A stretch of DNA of 64,000 nt from Edaphobacter sp. 12200R-103 (lineage in GTDB: Bacteria > Acidobacteriota > Terriglobia > Terriglobales > Acidobacteriaceae). Below, one piece after another: positions 9,269 through 18,122 of the stretch. The stretch covers positions 682,001 to 746,000 of the forward strand of contig NZ_CP048114.1 in assembly GCF_010093025.1 (NCBI RefSeq). The letters are read 5' to 3'. The notes under the pieces are model-generated. The model ran no database searches. It worked only from the letters and a program-made list of their open reading frames with translations, and was not told the origin of the DNA. Each line of letters opens with the position of its first letter. Within the stretch, counting starts at the first letter, position 1. The translations under genes and the position numbers were made by a program.

Positions 9269-9891
9269 GCGGGTGTCCCTTCCTTCCGCTGCCGAAAGTA
9301 CCTGCTCAGGCGTTCGCGCAATTGTAAACGGGCGCGCAGGAGTCGCGATTTGACGGCGGGAACGCTCAAGCCAAGTGCCTCCGCTGTCTCTTCTGTGGAG
9401 AGGTTTTCAATATCCCGCAGGGTAAAAACGGTGCGGAAGCCGGGCGGCAAACCCTGGATAGTGCGGCGGAGAATGTCGTTGAGCTCATTCTGATCGAAGA
9501 TCTGCTCCGGGTTTGGCCTCCACTCGGCAAAATCACGTGGGATGGAGCCTTCTTCGGTCTGAACGTCTTCGTCCATGGAGACGGTCTTGCTGGTCTTGCG
9601 CTTACGAAGACGCATAAGGCTTTCGTTGACCGCGATACGGACAAGCCAGGTCGAGAACTTGGAGTTTCCCTGGAATTGGTCCAGCTTCTCGTAAGCCTTG
9701 AGGAAGGTATCCTGCGTGATGTCTTCGGCGTCTTCACGGTTCTGCGTAATATGCTGTGCTACGCGGAAGATCTGGCGTTCGTACTGCCTGACCAGCTGCT
9801 CAAAGGCAGCCGCATCACCCTCCCGTGCGCGCTCTACGAGAGCTACGTCGGGATGGATCTCTTCCGTACCTGGAGATTGGATGGTCGGCAT
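9265..9891 (-). CDS. ECF-type RNA polymerase sigma factor (RpoE-like)
   Basis: A 208-residue sigma factor with only regions 2 and 4. Region 2 is seen in AFEQLVRQYERQIFRVAQHI, DAEDITQDTFLKAYEKL and FSTWLVRIAVNESL. The linker carries an acidic, charged insert (VSMDEDVQTEEGSIPRDFAE). Region 4 is LPPGFRTVFTLRDIENLS followed by the helix-turn-helix SVPAVKSRLLRARLQLRERL. It directs transcription of a small stress regulon and is presumably held inactive by the coupled zinc anti-sigma factor. A TATAAT box lies about 60 nt upstream on the same strand. Confidence 0.93.
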   Translation of the reverse strand: MPTIQSPGTEEIHPDVALVERAREGDAAAFEQLVRQYERQIFRVAQHITQNREDAEDITQDTFLKAYEKLDQFQGNSKFSTWLVRIAVNESLMRLRKRKTSKTVSMDEDVQTEEGSIPRDFAEWRPNPEQIFDQNELNDILRRTIQGLPPGFRTVFTLRDIENLSTEETAEALGLSVPAVKSRLLRARLQLRERLSRYFRQRKEGTPA

Positions 9892-9952
9892 CGCTTAAAA
9901 GGTGCGGCAAATCAAGGCTGAGCCTGGAAAACTCAGTTTCTTTGACGCTGGG

Positions 9953-9958
9953 ATTATA
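9953..9958 (-). promoter_or_regulatory. Candidate -10 box for the ECF sigma operon
   Basis: The reverse strand reads TACTATAATCC here, a perfect TATAAT with an upstream TAC, 62 nt before the sigma ATG. No convincing -35 hexamer lies 17 nt upstream, so the call is tentative. Confidence 0.35.
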
Positions 9959-10111
9959 GTAATTGCCTTTCCCTTTCAGGCCAAATCGTCTTGATGCCGT
10001 CAAAACTCGGCCCGATGTATCTGCTCAGATTCCACCTGGTGGAGTCCAACGAAAAGAGGCTGACTTGCGGCTTAGAGTAAGAGGTGTGAACTCCCGTAAA
10101 GAGAGGCGAAG

Positions 10112-12475
10112 TTGAAGTTTCGGTCCCGGTTTCATATTGCAGTCCTACTTGGTTCTCTGTTGGCAGGTTGTTCGCTGGCTGATGCTCGCGAGCCGGCGGC
10201 GGCAACGCAAAAAAAATCACATTCGACGAAGAAGTCATCGAAGACAGGCGCTGCCGCGAAGTCTTCTACCAGGAAGCGTACGACGTCAAAATCAGCCTCG
10301 ACAAAACGATCCAAAGCCTCAACAAGAAAGAAAGTTAGTCCCCACCGGCGACTATCGAAGAAGGAGGCAGCGGAATCGGTTCGTCTGAAGACTGTGTTTC
10401 ATGCTACCGAACAACTTCGGCCCATGGCGCAACAGTTGATTGCAACGCGCTCGGCGGCCGCCTATGCGGGAGTTCAGGCCTATGCGCGTGGGCATTCGGG
10501 GGAAGCAGCCGCGGCTGCATGGCTTTCTCTCGGTCATGCCTACATGCTCGACCGCCGTTATAACGAGGCTTACAGCGCCTTCCAGCAGGCTAAGACGATC
10601 GGAAAAGCACTGGATGACTATGCAGACTATCTGGGAGCACAGGCAGCCCTGCAGGCGAAACGGGGAGCAGACGCCTATGCCTTACTCGATCGTTTTGCGG
10701 AACGTCATCCGGCCAGTATTTTTGTTGCGAACGCACCAGTGCTGCTGGCCAATGCCTATATCCAGCAAAACAATCCGCAGGGTGCCCTTGCGGAGCTGCA
10801 GACTCTAGAGAACTCCCCGGTGGGTGGGCACAGCGATTTTCGCTACATCCTTGCACGCGCCTATCAGTTGGCCGGGGATACCGGCCATGCTGCACCGATC
10901 TATCGCAGCATCTATACGAGATTTCCTACCAGCTCTGAGGCCGGACAGGCTCGCGGCCAATTGGACGCTATGGGGGTGCCTCTCACGGCCAGCGAGCGGA
11001 AGGCCCATGCGGATTTTCTCTTCAATGCAAAGCGGTACAACGATGCCGGTCAGGAGTATCACGAGATTGCCCGCGCGGACAGCAGCCTCTCACAGACCGA
11101 CCGAGATGCCTTGGCGATCTATGCCGCCGTATGCGACTACAAGCTGAAGCGCATCAGCCGCCGTGACGTGGAGCGGCTTCCTGACACCGGCAACGATGAT
11201 ACGGCAGCGGTCAAACTGTATCTGTTGGCCGAGATCTCCCGGAGTGAGAACGATCAGCAGGCCCATTCGACAATTCTCGATCAGTTGATCAAGCGGTTTC
11301 CGACCAGCCGCTGGCTTGAGGAAGCGCTCTACTCGGGCGGAAACATGTTCCTGATCAAGCGGGACTATGAGCAGGCTATTTACCATTACAACCTGCTGGT
11401 ACAGATGTTTCCGCGCAGCACCTATGCCCCTTCGGCACACTGGCGATGCGCATGGCTGAACTATCGCCTTCGCCGCTATGGCGAAGCTGCCCGCCTGATG
11501 GATGAGCAGATCGTGCGCTACTCGGCTGGTATTGAGGCCCCAACCGCGCTGTACTGGCGAGCCCGGATCTTTGAGGACGAGGAGCATAATCCGGGTCAGG
11601 CTGCCAATTACTACCGCGCTCTGGTCAGCAATTACGTCAACTACTACTATGCCGATCTTTCGAGGAAGCGCCTCGCTGTCCTGGGCAAGACGCCTTCTGT
11701 GCCGGACTCCCCTGTGCTGGCCTCGGTTCAGCAGCGCGAGATTCCGTCGCTGACGGATGACCTTCCTGAGGAAGAGCCACACCTGATCAAGGCGCGGCTA
11801 CTCGCCAATGCGGCGTTGAATGAGTACATCGCCCCTGAGATCCAGGCCGCTCCGGACTCCACCGAGTGGGGAGCGCTGGCTGAGGCCCGCATCTATGCCT
11901 CGTACGGCGAGACGACACGGGCGTTGCAATCTCTGAAGCGGAGCAAGATCTCGTTCTTCGCGCTTTCCATGGACCAGGTCCCTGACCTTTACTGGCAGCT
12001 TCTCTTCCCGCGGCCCTATTGGAGCGAGTTGGTTACGAATGCTGAAAAGAACGGGCTGGACCCCTTCCTGGTCGCTTCGCTCATCCGCCAGGAGTCGGAG
12101 TTCAATGCAGGAGCCGTCAGTCGTGCCCACGCGTATGGGTTGATGCAACTGCTGCCTTCCGTTGGCAAATCGCTCGCGCACAAGCAACATATGCGCGGGT
12201 TTAACACGGCGCAGCTCCTTAGTCCGTCGATTAATCTCCAGCTGGGAACCTTGAACCTGAGCCAGGTCCTCGCCCGCTACGGAGGCCAAGCTGAATACGC
12301 GCTGGCGGCCTACAACGCCGGGGATGTTCCTGTCCGCCAATGGATGGCAGTGGGTGACTATAAGGATATTGCGGAGTTCGTCGAGTCGATTCCCTACACA
12401 GAAACGCGCGAGTATGTCCAGGCGATCCTGCGAAACAGGATCTTCTATCAGTCGCTCTACGGAAAGAAACGGTAG
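10112..12475 (+). CDS. Lipoprotein soluble-type lytic murein transglycosylase with TPR repeats
   Basis: A 787-residue protein that starts at TTG with GAGAGG upstream. A signal peptide ends in the lipobox LLAGC (Cys20), predicting an outer-membrane or periplasmic lipoprotein. A Lys/Ser/Thr-rich linker (residues about 30-85) follows, which could bind peptidoglycan or anionic polymers. Residues about 100-560 are helical TPR-like repeats such as AWLSLGHAYMLDRRYNEAYS and SGGNMFLIKRDYEQAIYHYN, forming the Slt superhelix. The C-terminus is the goose-lysozyme-like catalytic domain with RQESEFNAGAVSRAHAYGLM (catalytic Glu661), then LGTLNLSQVLARYGG and LAAYNAG. It cleaves the MurNAc-GlcNAc bond to 1,6-anhydroMurNAc ends. 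Confidence 0.92.
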   Translation: MKFRSRFHIAVLLGSLLAGCSLADAREPAAATQKKSHSTKKSSKTGAAAKSSTRKRTTSKSASTKRSKASTRKKVSPHRRLSKKEAAESVRLKTVFHATEQLRPMAQQLIATRSAAAYAGVQAYARGHSGEAAAAAWLSLGHAYMLDRRYNEAYSAFQQAKTIGKALDDYADYLGAQAALQAKRGADAYALLDRFAERHPASIFVANAPVLLANAYIQQNNPQGALAELQTLENSPVGGHSDFRYILARAYQLAGDTGHAAPIYRSIYTRFPTSSEAGQARGQLDAMGVPLTASERKAHADFLFNAKRYNDAGQEYHEIARADSSLSQTDRDALAIYAAVCDYKLKRISRRDVERLPDTGNDDTAAVKLYLLAEISRSENDQQAHSTILDQLIKRFPTSRWLEEALYSGGNMFLIKRDYEQAIYHYNLLVQMFPRSTYAPSAHWRCAWLNYRLRRYGEAARLMDEQIVRYSAGIEAPTALYWRARIFEDEEHNPGQAANYYRALVSNYVNYYYADLSRKRLAVLGKTPSVPDSPVLASVQQREIPSLTDDLPEEEPHLIKARLLANAALNEYIAPEIQAAPDSTEWGALAEARIYASYGETTRALQSLKRSKISFFALSMDQVPDLYWQLLFPRPYWSELVTNAEKNGLDPFLVASLIRQESEFNAGAVSRAHAYGLMQLLPSVGKSLAHKQHMRGFNTAQLLSPSINLQLGTLNLSQVLARYGGQAEYALAAYNAGDVPVRQWMAVGDYKDIAEFVESIPYTETREYVQAILRNRIFYQSLYGKKR

Positions 12476-12570
12476 CCGGAGTGTGTCCGCTGCCAAAGGC
12501 GAGTCTTGTGCGATGTATGAAGAAAAGGGCTGATCCAGATGCTATAGCATGAAGATTGCTCTTCGAGAAT

Positions 12571-12659
12571 GCCCGGATGGTGAAATCGGCAGACACAGCG
12601 GACTTAAAATCCGCAGACCTTAACCGGTCGTGGGGGTTCAAGTCCCCCTCCGGGCACCA
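12571..12659 (+). tRNA. tRNA-Leu (anticodon UAA), CCA encoded
   Basis: The acceptor stem GCCCGGA pairs with TCCGGGC, followed by A and an encoded CCA. The anticodon stem GCGGA/TCCGC encloses loop CTTAAAA, so the anticodon is TAA and reads UUA. A long class II variable arm and the T arm GGGGG-TTCAAGT-CCCCC support leucine. The sequence after it holds no gene for about 490 bp. Confidence 0.96.
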
Positions 12660-13147
12660 ATAATCTCCAATATTTATAGGGTGTTTAGCGATATTGACGA
12701 TTGAAGGCGTATCCCCAAATCCGCAGCCTTATATCGGCTGGGGATACTTATAGTGATACTTAGAAGGCAAAGTTTCCCTACGGAACCCTGGGCTCGCCTA
12801 ACTCTTTCGATGCCAAATGGTTTACCCAGGTGCACCTCGGGTATCCGTGCAGTTCCCTGGCAAGGGGAGAGTGTCGAAATACACCCCATGCGCAGTATGG
12901 CGCTGGTTAGTGGCGCAAATACAGGAGGAAATGCACAGGTCTTTGCGCGACTTTCGTCGGCGCGATCTCAAGTATTAGCAGGGGCCTAATCGACCATCCG
13001 AGGCGAATTGCTGCGGGGCTGGATGCGATCTCTTATATGGTGAGACTGGACAGCGGTAAACCAAGAGCTGGAATACGACGGGAATATTAGGAAGTCGCAG
13101 AGTCAGCCAAGTCTCAGCGTCATTAGTACAGACTCCGCATCACGAAC
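12660..13147. other. Gene-free stretch after tRNA-Leu with one strong hairpin
   Basis: About 490 bp without a credible gene. At 12709-12747, GTATCCC pairs with GGGATAC and, inside it, CAGCC pairs with GGCTG. No T-run follows, so it is not a clear terminator. Base composition is lower in GC than the neighbours. I see no integrase fragment. Confidence 0.5.
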
Positions 13148-13882
13148 TCAATCCCCGTTCAATGGGATCTCATGGACTTCCTGACGATACCGATTGCGCT
13201 CCAAGCGGAAGGAGATCTCGTATCGCTTGTCGCGGCGCGGTCGGTAAACCAAGGCTGGCCGGAAGCATACTAAGCAACGCCCGCGTTTCTTCCTTACGCT
13301 GGGGTAAAGGATGCCGTTGGACTGCGCCTTTAGGAGCTTCTGCGCGAGCTTCTGAGGTTCCGCGTAGCACTCGGGAATAGGCTCAGGCTCCAGAAATTCC
13401 GTATAGTCCGCCGCAGGTTCCAAGGAATGAAACTCCGCATGAAAATCGGCAAGCCAGTCATCGTAAGTAGAGGATTCCGCCTCCGGCATACCTGATGGAG
13501 ACTCAGGTACAACAATGTCAGCGAGCCGTTTGGCCTTGTGATAGCTCACCTCGGCCAGTGAGGTTTCCAGCTTGTCCGCAGCGTACCAAGCACCTCGGGT
13601 AGAGTCGTTGAATCGCGCGCCGGTCGGGCTCGGATGAAGGAAGGCCGCGCGAACGATGTGTCCGTTCGGGATGCCGTAAACCAGCTCGTAGGTGCTTATG
13701 CCAGCCAGTCCAAATTGCTCTCCCTGGATGCGGTCATTCGTGGCCCCATCCAGTCGAATTAATTTTTCGAGCATCTCATCGTCATCGGCGATGTCATCGA
13801 GAACTGTTCCACCGTTGCTAAATTGGGAAGGGATCAGCCGGTGCATACCGTCCCGGTTGACCTGGTGAAGCGGTGGAGTCAC
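13148..13882 (-). CDS. RES-domain toxin of a RES-Xre toxin-antitoxin module
   Basis: A 244-residue protein with the RES domain at residues about 60-220: an Arg in GARFNDSTRGAWYAADKLET, a Glu in LAEVSYHKAKR, and a C-terminal conserved segment. RES toxins (MbcT/ParT relatives) degrade NAD+ or ADP-ribosylate targets; which applies here is not visible. I place the start at GTG 13882 because it overlaps the antitoxin stop (GTGA) and has GGGGTGGG just upstream. A TTG 15 nt earlier is the alternative. The length is somewhat above the usual 150-200 residues, because of extra N-terminal sequence and an insert rich in Glu/Pro near residues 150-170. Confidence 0.88.
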   Translation of the reverse strand: MTPPLHQVNRDGMHRLIPSQFSNGGTVLDDIADDDEMLEKLIRLDGATNDRIQGEQFGLAGISTYELVYGIPNGHIVRAAFLHPSPTGARFNDSTRGAWYAADKLETSLAEVSYHKAKRLADIVVPESPSGMPEAESSTYDDWLADFHAEFHSLEPAADYTEFLEPEPIPECYAEPQKLAQKLLKAQSNGILYPSVRKKRGRCLVCFRPALVYRPRRDKRYEISFRLERNRYRQEVHEIPLNGD

Positions 13883-14328
13883 TGCCCACCCCGCCAAGCG
13901 TCAAGCATTCGCCTGACCTCGATCATTCCCGGCTGACCACGCTGAATCATGTACGCAAGAGGCGTGCGCCCCATAAAGATTGGGCCACGGTTCGAAAGCG
14001 TAATCCAGCGGTCTGCCCACGGCTTACCAAAATAGATGTTCAAAGCTTTGTAGATTCCAATGAGCAGGGAAATGCGCATAAGCGTGTCCTGATCGAGCGT
14101 CCTCTTCGGATGGGTCTTCCAAGCGTGGAATGTCGAAGACGCCAAGCCGCCGAGTAAGGCGCGGGACTGTTCTTCATTCAAATCCCACTTCTTGCGAAGA
14201 TTCATAAACGCCTTGATAGCTGCGGAGGAAAGCTCCGCTCGTTCGGAGGCATTGCCAAGGTCGGCACCGGATTCGAAGTCATATCCGGCAATCCGGGGCA
14301 GGACAAGAGTGGCGGCAGCGGCGGTCAT
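13879..14328 (-). CDS. Xre/MbcA/ParS-type antitoxin
   Basis: A 149-residue antitoxin. Residues about 40-100 form an Xre-like helical DNA-binding region (LNEEQSRALLGGLASSTFHA) and the C-terminal half is the MbcA/ParS/Xre toxin-binding domain (IYKALNIYFGKPWADRWITL, GRTPLAYMIQRGQPGMIEVR). It should neutralise the RES toxin by occupying its NAD site and autoregulate the operon. GAGGTGATCT precedes the ATG. The stop overlaps the toxin GTG. Confidence 0.9.
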   Translation of the reverse strand: MTAAAATLVLPRIAGYDFESGADLGNASERAELSSAAIKAFMNLRKKWDLNEEQSRALLGGLASSTFHAWKTHPKRTLDQDTLMRISLLIGIYKALNIYFGKPWADRWITLSNRGPIFMGRTPLAYMIQRGQPGMIEVRRMLDAWRGGQ

Positions 14329-14344
14329 AGATCACCTCGATTTC

Positions 14345-14370
14345 GATAATTATTATCCTCGAAAACGAGG
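14345..14370. promoter_or_regulatory. Candidate autoregulatory operators of the RES-Xre module
   Basis: Two adjacent dyads lie 17-42 nt upstream of the antitoxin ATG: GATAAT-T-ATTATC (14345-14357) and CCTCG-AAAA-CGAGG (14357-14370). The first overlaps a TATTAT that could serve as the -10 box on the reverse strand. Binding by the antitoxin is inferred. Confidence 0.45.
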
Positions 14371-14473
14371 TTATCCGCAAGAGTCTTATCAAGAGACGCC
14401 TGATGGGATATACCCCCTCCGGGTTCCACAAAAACCGTTGATAATGGGAATCGATGGGGAGCCTTGCTGGATC

Positions 14474-14737
14474 TCAGCTTGGTTTGCGATAACAGATTTG
14501 CCCGTCTGAAAAGAAGAATTCGGCCGAGCAGGTATTTGAGCCACAGATCATGGGTTCCAAGCCGGCACATTGCTGTCGTGTGATAAGGCCGAGTGTGCCG
14601 CAGGTAGGGCAGGAGAGAACAGCGCAGTAGGGGTTTTCGGGTCTTCCGAGCGCGTCAGCATTGTCCAGCAGAAACATTGTTCCCGGTTCCATCTGTTCCG
14701 GAATCCACTCGTCGAGGAAGTATAGATCGGCCACCAT
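14474..14737 (-). CDS. Small zinc-ribbon-like protein of unknown function
   Basis: An 87-residue protein with two cysteine knuckles, SCPTCGTLG near residue 44 and a second pair around ICGSNTC near residue 66, a layout suggesting one zinc ribbon. I do not recognise the family. The start at 14737 is chosen for AGAGG 5 nt upstream; a GTG two codons earlier lacks a site. It lies on the same strand upstream of the RES-Xre module but is separated by about 145 bp containing the module's own operators, so it is probably transcribed separately. Confidence 0.55.
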   Translation of the reverse strand: MVADLYFLDEWIPEQMEPGTMFLLDNADALGRPENPYCAVLSCPTCGTLGLITRQQCAGLEPMICGSNTCSAEFFFSDGQICYRKPS

Positions 14738-15057
14738 AGGCACCTCTTTCGCGGTTGTAATTCAATTTTGGACAACGCAGGTAAGCGCGGAACCGGGTGA
14801 TTTCTACCTTTTTGAAAGGCCTCCTCCCAGAAAAATGCACCATCTATGGTGCAAAGCATACGCCAATTCTCCTCAGTGTCAATGACCCGGTATCGAAGAT
14901 TATTCGATTCGTCATCATGTAGCCGGATGGTTGAGATTGCAGAAGGCGTAGGGCCTGAGCGCTTAGGCTCTCTAGTACGGATGACTTATGGCTCCGGGGA
15001 TGCCGGCGTGTAGGATGTCAACAAGTTCCCCAAGCCTTATCAGGAGTGTGCACCGCG
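14738..15057. other. Intergenic stretch without a recognised gene
   Basis: About 320 bp between the zinc-ribbon gene and the DUF1080 gene, divergent promoters expected. I see no convincing gene, RNA or repeat in it. Confidence 0.4.
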
Positions 15058-15777
15058 ATGGATATATCGAAGGACGAGCTTTCACGTCCGGCTCGTTTCG
15101 TCTTTGCAAAGAAGAAGCTTTTGAGCCGAGTCGCCGTTGGCTTGGCTGTAGGAGTGTTTGCGACGACCTGCATCGCCAACATGGTTGGACAGCAGAAGGC
15201 GAAGCTACCGGGCACGGACTGGATTCAACTGTTCAACGAAACCGACCTTACGGGATGGACCAAGGTCGGCGCAGAGAGCTGGACGGTGGAACCGGATGGT
15301 GTGCTGCATGGCCGAGGACTGACCAAGGCTTACGGGTATCTGGAAACCGATAAGGACTACAAAGATTTCCAGCTGTCGTTACGCTTCAAGTGTGTGGGTG
15401 ACGGTAACAGCGGCGTGTTCTTTCACACAGGATTCAAGCCAAACTCGGTCGATACTACACAAGGCAAGCAGTTCGAAATTGACTGCACCATGATGCATCA
15501 CACCGGCGGAGTGTATGCGGAAGACGGACGCGGATGGATCGTATGGCCTTCGCCCGAGAACGAAGGTGTTGTTCGCAAGGGCGAATGGAACGACTACTTC
15601 GTCGAGGTGATCGGGAACCGTTACCGCTCGCGCCTGAACGGGGTCTGGATGATTGACTATACCGATCCGAAGCCGGGAGCAGCAGCGGATGGCAAGATCG
15701 CTCTGCAGCTGCATGCGGGTGGAGCTGGAAATATGCAGTTCAAGGATATCTGGATCAGGGACCTGTCCGTTCGCTGA
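15058..15777 (+). CDS. DUF1080 protein (3-keto-disaccharide hydrolase family), exported
   Basis: A 239-residue protein with a hydrophobic N-terminal segment (LLSRVAVGLAVGVFATT, residues about 21-37) acting as signal or anchor, followed by one DUF1080 beta-sandwich: WIQLFNETDLTGWTKVGAES, LHGRGLTKAYGYLETDKDYK, LRFKCVGDGNSGVFFHTGF, and the C-terminal GKIALQLHAGGAGNMQFKDI. The family is now named after hydrolysis of 3-keto glycosides. AGGAG at 15042-15046 favours ATG 15058 over a GTG that would overlap it. It is first of four co-directional genes whose products fit oxidation and handling of a sugar at C3. Confidence 0.87.
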   Translation: MDISKDELSRPARFVFAKKKLLSRVAVGLAVGVFATTCIANMVGQQKAKLPGTDWIQLFNETDLTGWTKVGAESWTVEPDGVLHGRGLTKAYGYLETDKDYKDFQLSLRFKCVGDGNSGVFFHTGFKPNSVDTTQGKQFEIDCTMMHHTGGVYAEDGRGWIVWPSPENEGVVRKGEWNDYFVEVIGNRYRSRLNGVWMIDYTDPKPGAAADGKIALQLHAGGAGNMQFKDIWIRDLSVR

Positions 15778-15802
15778 CGCGATCCTTCATCGACCTCATT
15801 AG

Positions 15803-15834
15803 TAAGGTCAGGTTCGTTCCTGGATCTGACCTTA
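15803..15834 (+). repeat. Hairpin between the DUF1080 and quinoprotein genes
   Basis: TAAGGTCAG and CTGACCTTA form a perfect 9-bp stem with a 14-nt loop in the 80-bp spacer. No U-tract follows, so it may be an mRNA stabiliser or partial terminator that sets different expression of the two genes. Confidence 0.5.
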
Positions 15835-15857
15835 ATGATTCCAAAGACGGGAAGTGC

Positions 15858-18092
15858 ATGAGTATCAGATGGAAACAGATGTGCGCCGTTCGGCGACGCT
15901 TCAGGGGAAGATTGCGCCATAGCTCTTTGCCGGTGTGTCGGAGCATTCTGGCCGCTTCGCTCTTCTGTAGTGTGATGTATGCGCAGCATACGACGTGGCG
16001 CGAATATGGCGGCTCGCCCGATGGATCGCAGTACTCTGCGTTACGGCAGATCAACCGAACCAACGTCGGGAAGCTTCAGAAAGCCTGGGTTTTTGAAACG
16101 GGGGACGAGCGGGGCTACGCCTTTAATCCCGTTGTGATCGGCAAAGTGATGTATGTGCTCGCCCACGATAACTCAGTGGTGGCCCTGGACGCGGTCACAG
16201 GCCGGGAGCTTTGGTCACATCCTCTTGAGGCCAAAACATCGTTGATTATGAATCGCGGGTTCAATTACTGGGAGAGCCCGGATAAGAAGGACCGTCGGCT
16301 GATCCTTGCGGTCGACAATGCACTCGAGGAGCTCAACGCTGCTACCGGAAAGCGCATTACAAAGTTCGGCAATGCCGGCCGCGTCGACCTGAGAGAGGGA
16401 CTGGGGCGCGATCCAAAGCGTCTGACTCTGGTTCAGTCCTATAATCCGGGACGCATCTTTCACAATCTCCTGATCCTGGGGTCGGCGACCAACGAGGAAT
16501 ACAACTCTGGCCCTGGCGACATTCGCGCGTATAACGTGCTGACGGGAAAGCTGGAATGGACCTTCCACACCATTCCTCATCCAGGAGAACCGGGATATGA
16601 GACCTGGCCGCCTGATGCGTGGGAGTCGGCCGGGGGAGCAAATGCCTGGAGCGGCATGGCTCTCGATGAGAGGCGCGGCATCGTCTTCGTTCCTACGTCG
16701 AGTCCCAAATACAATTTCTACGGAGCCAACCGTAAAGGTGCAGATCTCTTCGGCGATTGTCTCCTGGCTCTGGATGCACGGACCGGAAAGCTCATCTGGT
16801 ACTACCAGACCGTCCATCACGACATATGGGACTACGACAATGCTTCCACTCCGATGCTGCTTACGGTGACGCATAACGGCAAAAAGGTCGATGTCGTCGC
16901 AGAGACCAGCAAGGTCGGGTTCGTGTGGGTCTTCGAGCGCGAGACCGGAAAGCCTCTGTGGCCGGTCGAGGAGCGTCCGGTTCCGAAGTCCGATATGCCG
17001 GGCGAAGAGACCTCTCCTACGCAGCCATTTCCATCGAAACCTCCCGCATTCGCCCGCCAAAGATTTACAGAAAAAGACCTCAGTCCATTTCTTGAGCCGG
17101 AGGAGCGCGAACAACTGATTCGTCAGATTCGAGCGGCGCATAACAAGGGGCTCTTTACGCCACCGGGTCTGGAGGACACGGTGGAGATGCCAGGCAACAA
17201 TGGTGGGGCCAACTTTGGAGGAGCTTCCGTAGATCCATCCCGTGGATACCTTTATGTCGTCTCCAAGGATCTTCCGGCTATGCTCAAGCTCACACTGGCA
17301 GCCGAGCCATTGAAAACGGGTTCCCCAGAGGTACGTGGCCGCTCGTTATTTGAAGCGAACTGCAGTCTTTGTCACGGCACGAACAGGGAGGGGAAGCCGC
17401 CGGCCATTCCTTCCCTGGTAGATATTCAATCGCGCTTGAGCGGCAAGCAGATTGAAGACACCATTCGCTACGGCAAAGGCCCAATGCCGGCGTTTTCGCA
17501 GCTATCCAATCCGGACGTAGACGCTCTTCTTGCGTATCTTGTTCACCCGGATCGAGCGCCGGATTCGTCGTCCTCTGCAAAACCTGTTGCGGCTGTAACG
17601 AATGACCCGGAACATGCTCATTACCGCAGCAGCTTCGGTTTTATGTTTGCAAGCAGCGGCCTGCCGGTGATCGCCCCTCCGTGGACGACGTTGACAGCCT
17701 ACGATCTGAACTCGGGTACCATCCGTTGGCAGATTCCGTTGGGAGAGGTCCCGGAGCTGGCTGCGAAGGGCTACACCCACACAGGCTCACACTTTCCGAA
17801 GGTGAATCCGGTCGTTACGGCAGGTGGACTTATTTTTACCGGTTCGCGCGATCGAAGGGTGAGGGCCCTTGATACCGCCACAGGGAAGGTCTTGTGGGAG
17901 GCAGAGCTGGGAGCGGGGCTGGAAGGCATGCCTGCTGTTTACGAGGTCAACGGTCGTGAATATGTCGTCTTCTGTGCGGCTGCCCGTTCGACGACCCACA
18001 CGCATGCGATTCCGGGGCACCCGGTATCGCAGGTTCCTATTCACGGCGCCTATGTCGCCTTTGCATTGCCTGAGGCAGCGGTGAAAAATTGA
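15858..18092 (+). CDS. PQQ-dependent quinoprotein dehydrogenase with an internal cytochrome c domain
   Basis: A 744-residue exported protein (hydrophobic segment at residues about 28-41). It has the PQQ beta-propeller repeats, such as LDAVTGRELWSHPL, YNVLTGKLEWTF, LDARTGKLIWYYQ and LDTATGKVLWEAEL. HDIWDYDNASTPML is the conserved quinoprotein segment of glucose-dehydrogenase-like enzymes. A haem c motif, CSLCHG, lies near residues 502-507 and is inserted before the final propeller blades rather than at the end. The enzyme oxidises an alcohol or sugar in the periplasm and passes electrons to the internal haem. With DUF1080, Gfo/Idh/MocA and isomerase neighbours, a sugar or glycoside substrate is likely (inference). 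Confidence 0.9.
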   Translation: MSIRWKQMCAVRRRFRGRLRHSSLPVCRSILAASLFCSVMYAQHTTWREYGGSPDGSQYSALRQINRTNVGKLQKAWVFETGDERGYAFNPVVIGKVMYVLAHDNSVVALDAVTGRELWSHPLEAKTSLIMNRGFNYWESPDKKDRRLILAVDNALEELNAATGKRITKFGNAGRVDLREGLGRDPKRLTLVQSYNPGRIFHNLLILGSATNEEYNSGPGDIRAYNVLTGKLEWTFHTIPHPGEPGYETWPPDAWESAGGANAWSGMALDERRGIVFVPTSSPKYNFYGANRKGADLFGDCLLALDARTGKLIWYYQTVHHDIWDYDNASTPMLLTVTHNGKKVDVVAETSKVGFVWVFERETGKPLWPVEERPVPKSDMPGEETSPTQPFPSKPPAFARQRFTEKDLSPFLEPEEREQLIRQIRAAHNKGLFTPPGLEDTVEMPGNNGGANFGGASVDPSRGYLYVVSKDLPAMLKLTLAAEPLKTGSPEVRGRSLFEANCSLCHGTNREGKPPAIPSLVDIQSRLSGKQIEDTIRYGKGPMPAFSQLSNPDVDALLAYLVHPDRAPDSSSSAKPVAAVTNDPEHAHYRSSFGFMFASSGLPVIAPPWTTLTAYDLNSGTIRWQIPLGEVPELAAKGYTHTGSHFPKVNPVVTAGGLIFTGSRDRRVRALDTATGKVLWEAELGAGLEGMPAVYEVNGREYVVFCAAARSTTHTHAIPGHPVSQVPIHGAYVAFALPEAAVKN

Positions 18093-18122
18093 TGCGGTAA
18101 GGCGCCACGGAGTTTCTCGATC

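Noticed and set aside
12709..12747. Terminator of the tRNA-Leu transcript
   Set aside because: The stem is good but there is no U-tract, so I list it only as a hairpin.
12753..12989. A 78-codon frame after the tRNA
   Set aside because: No ribosome site, no recognisable motif and poor codon pattern.
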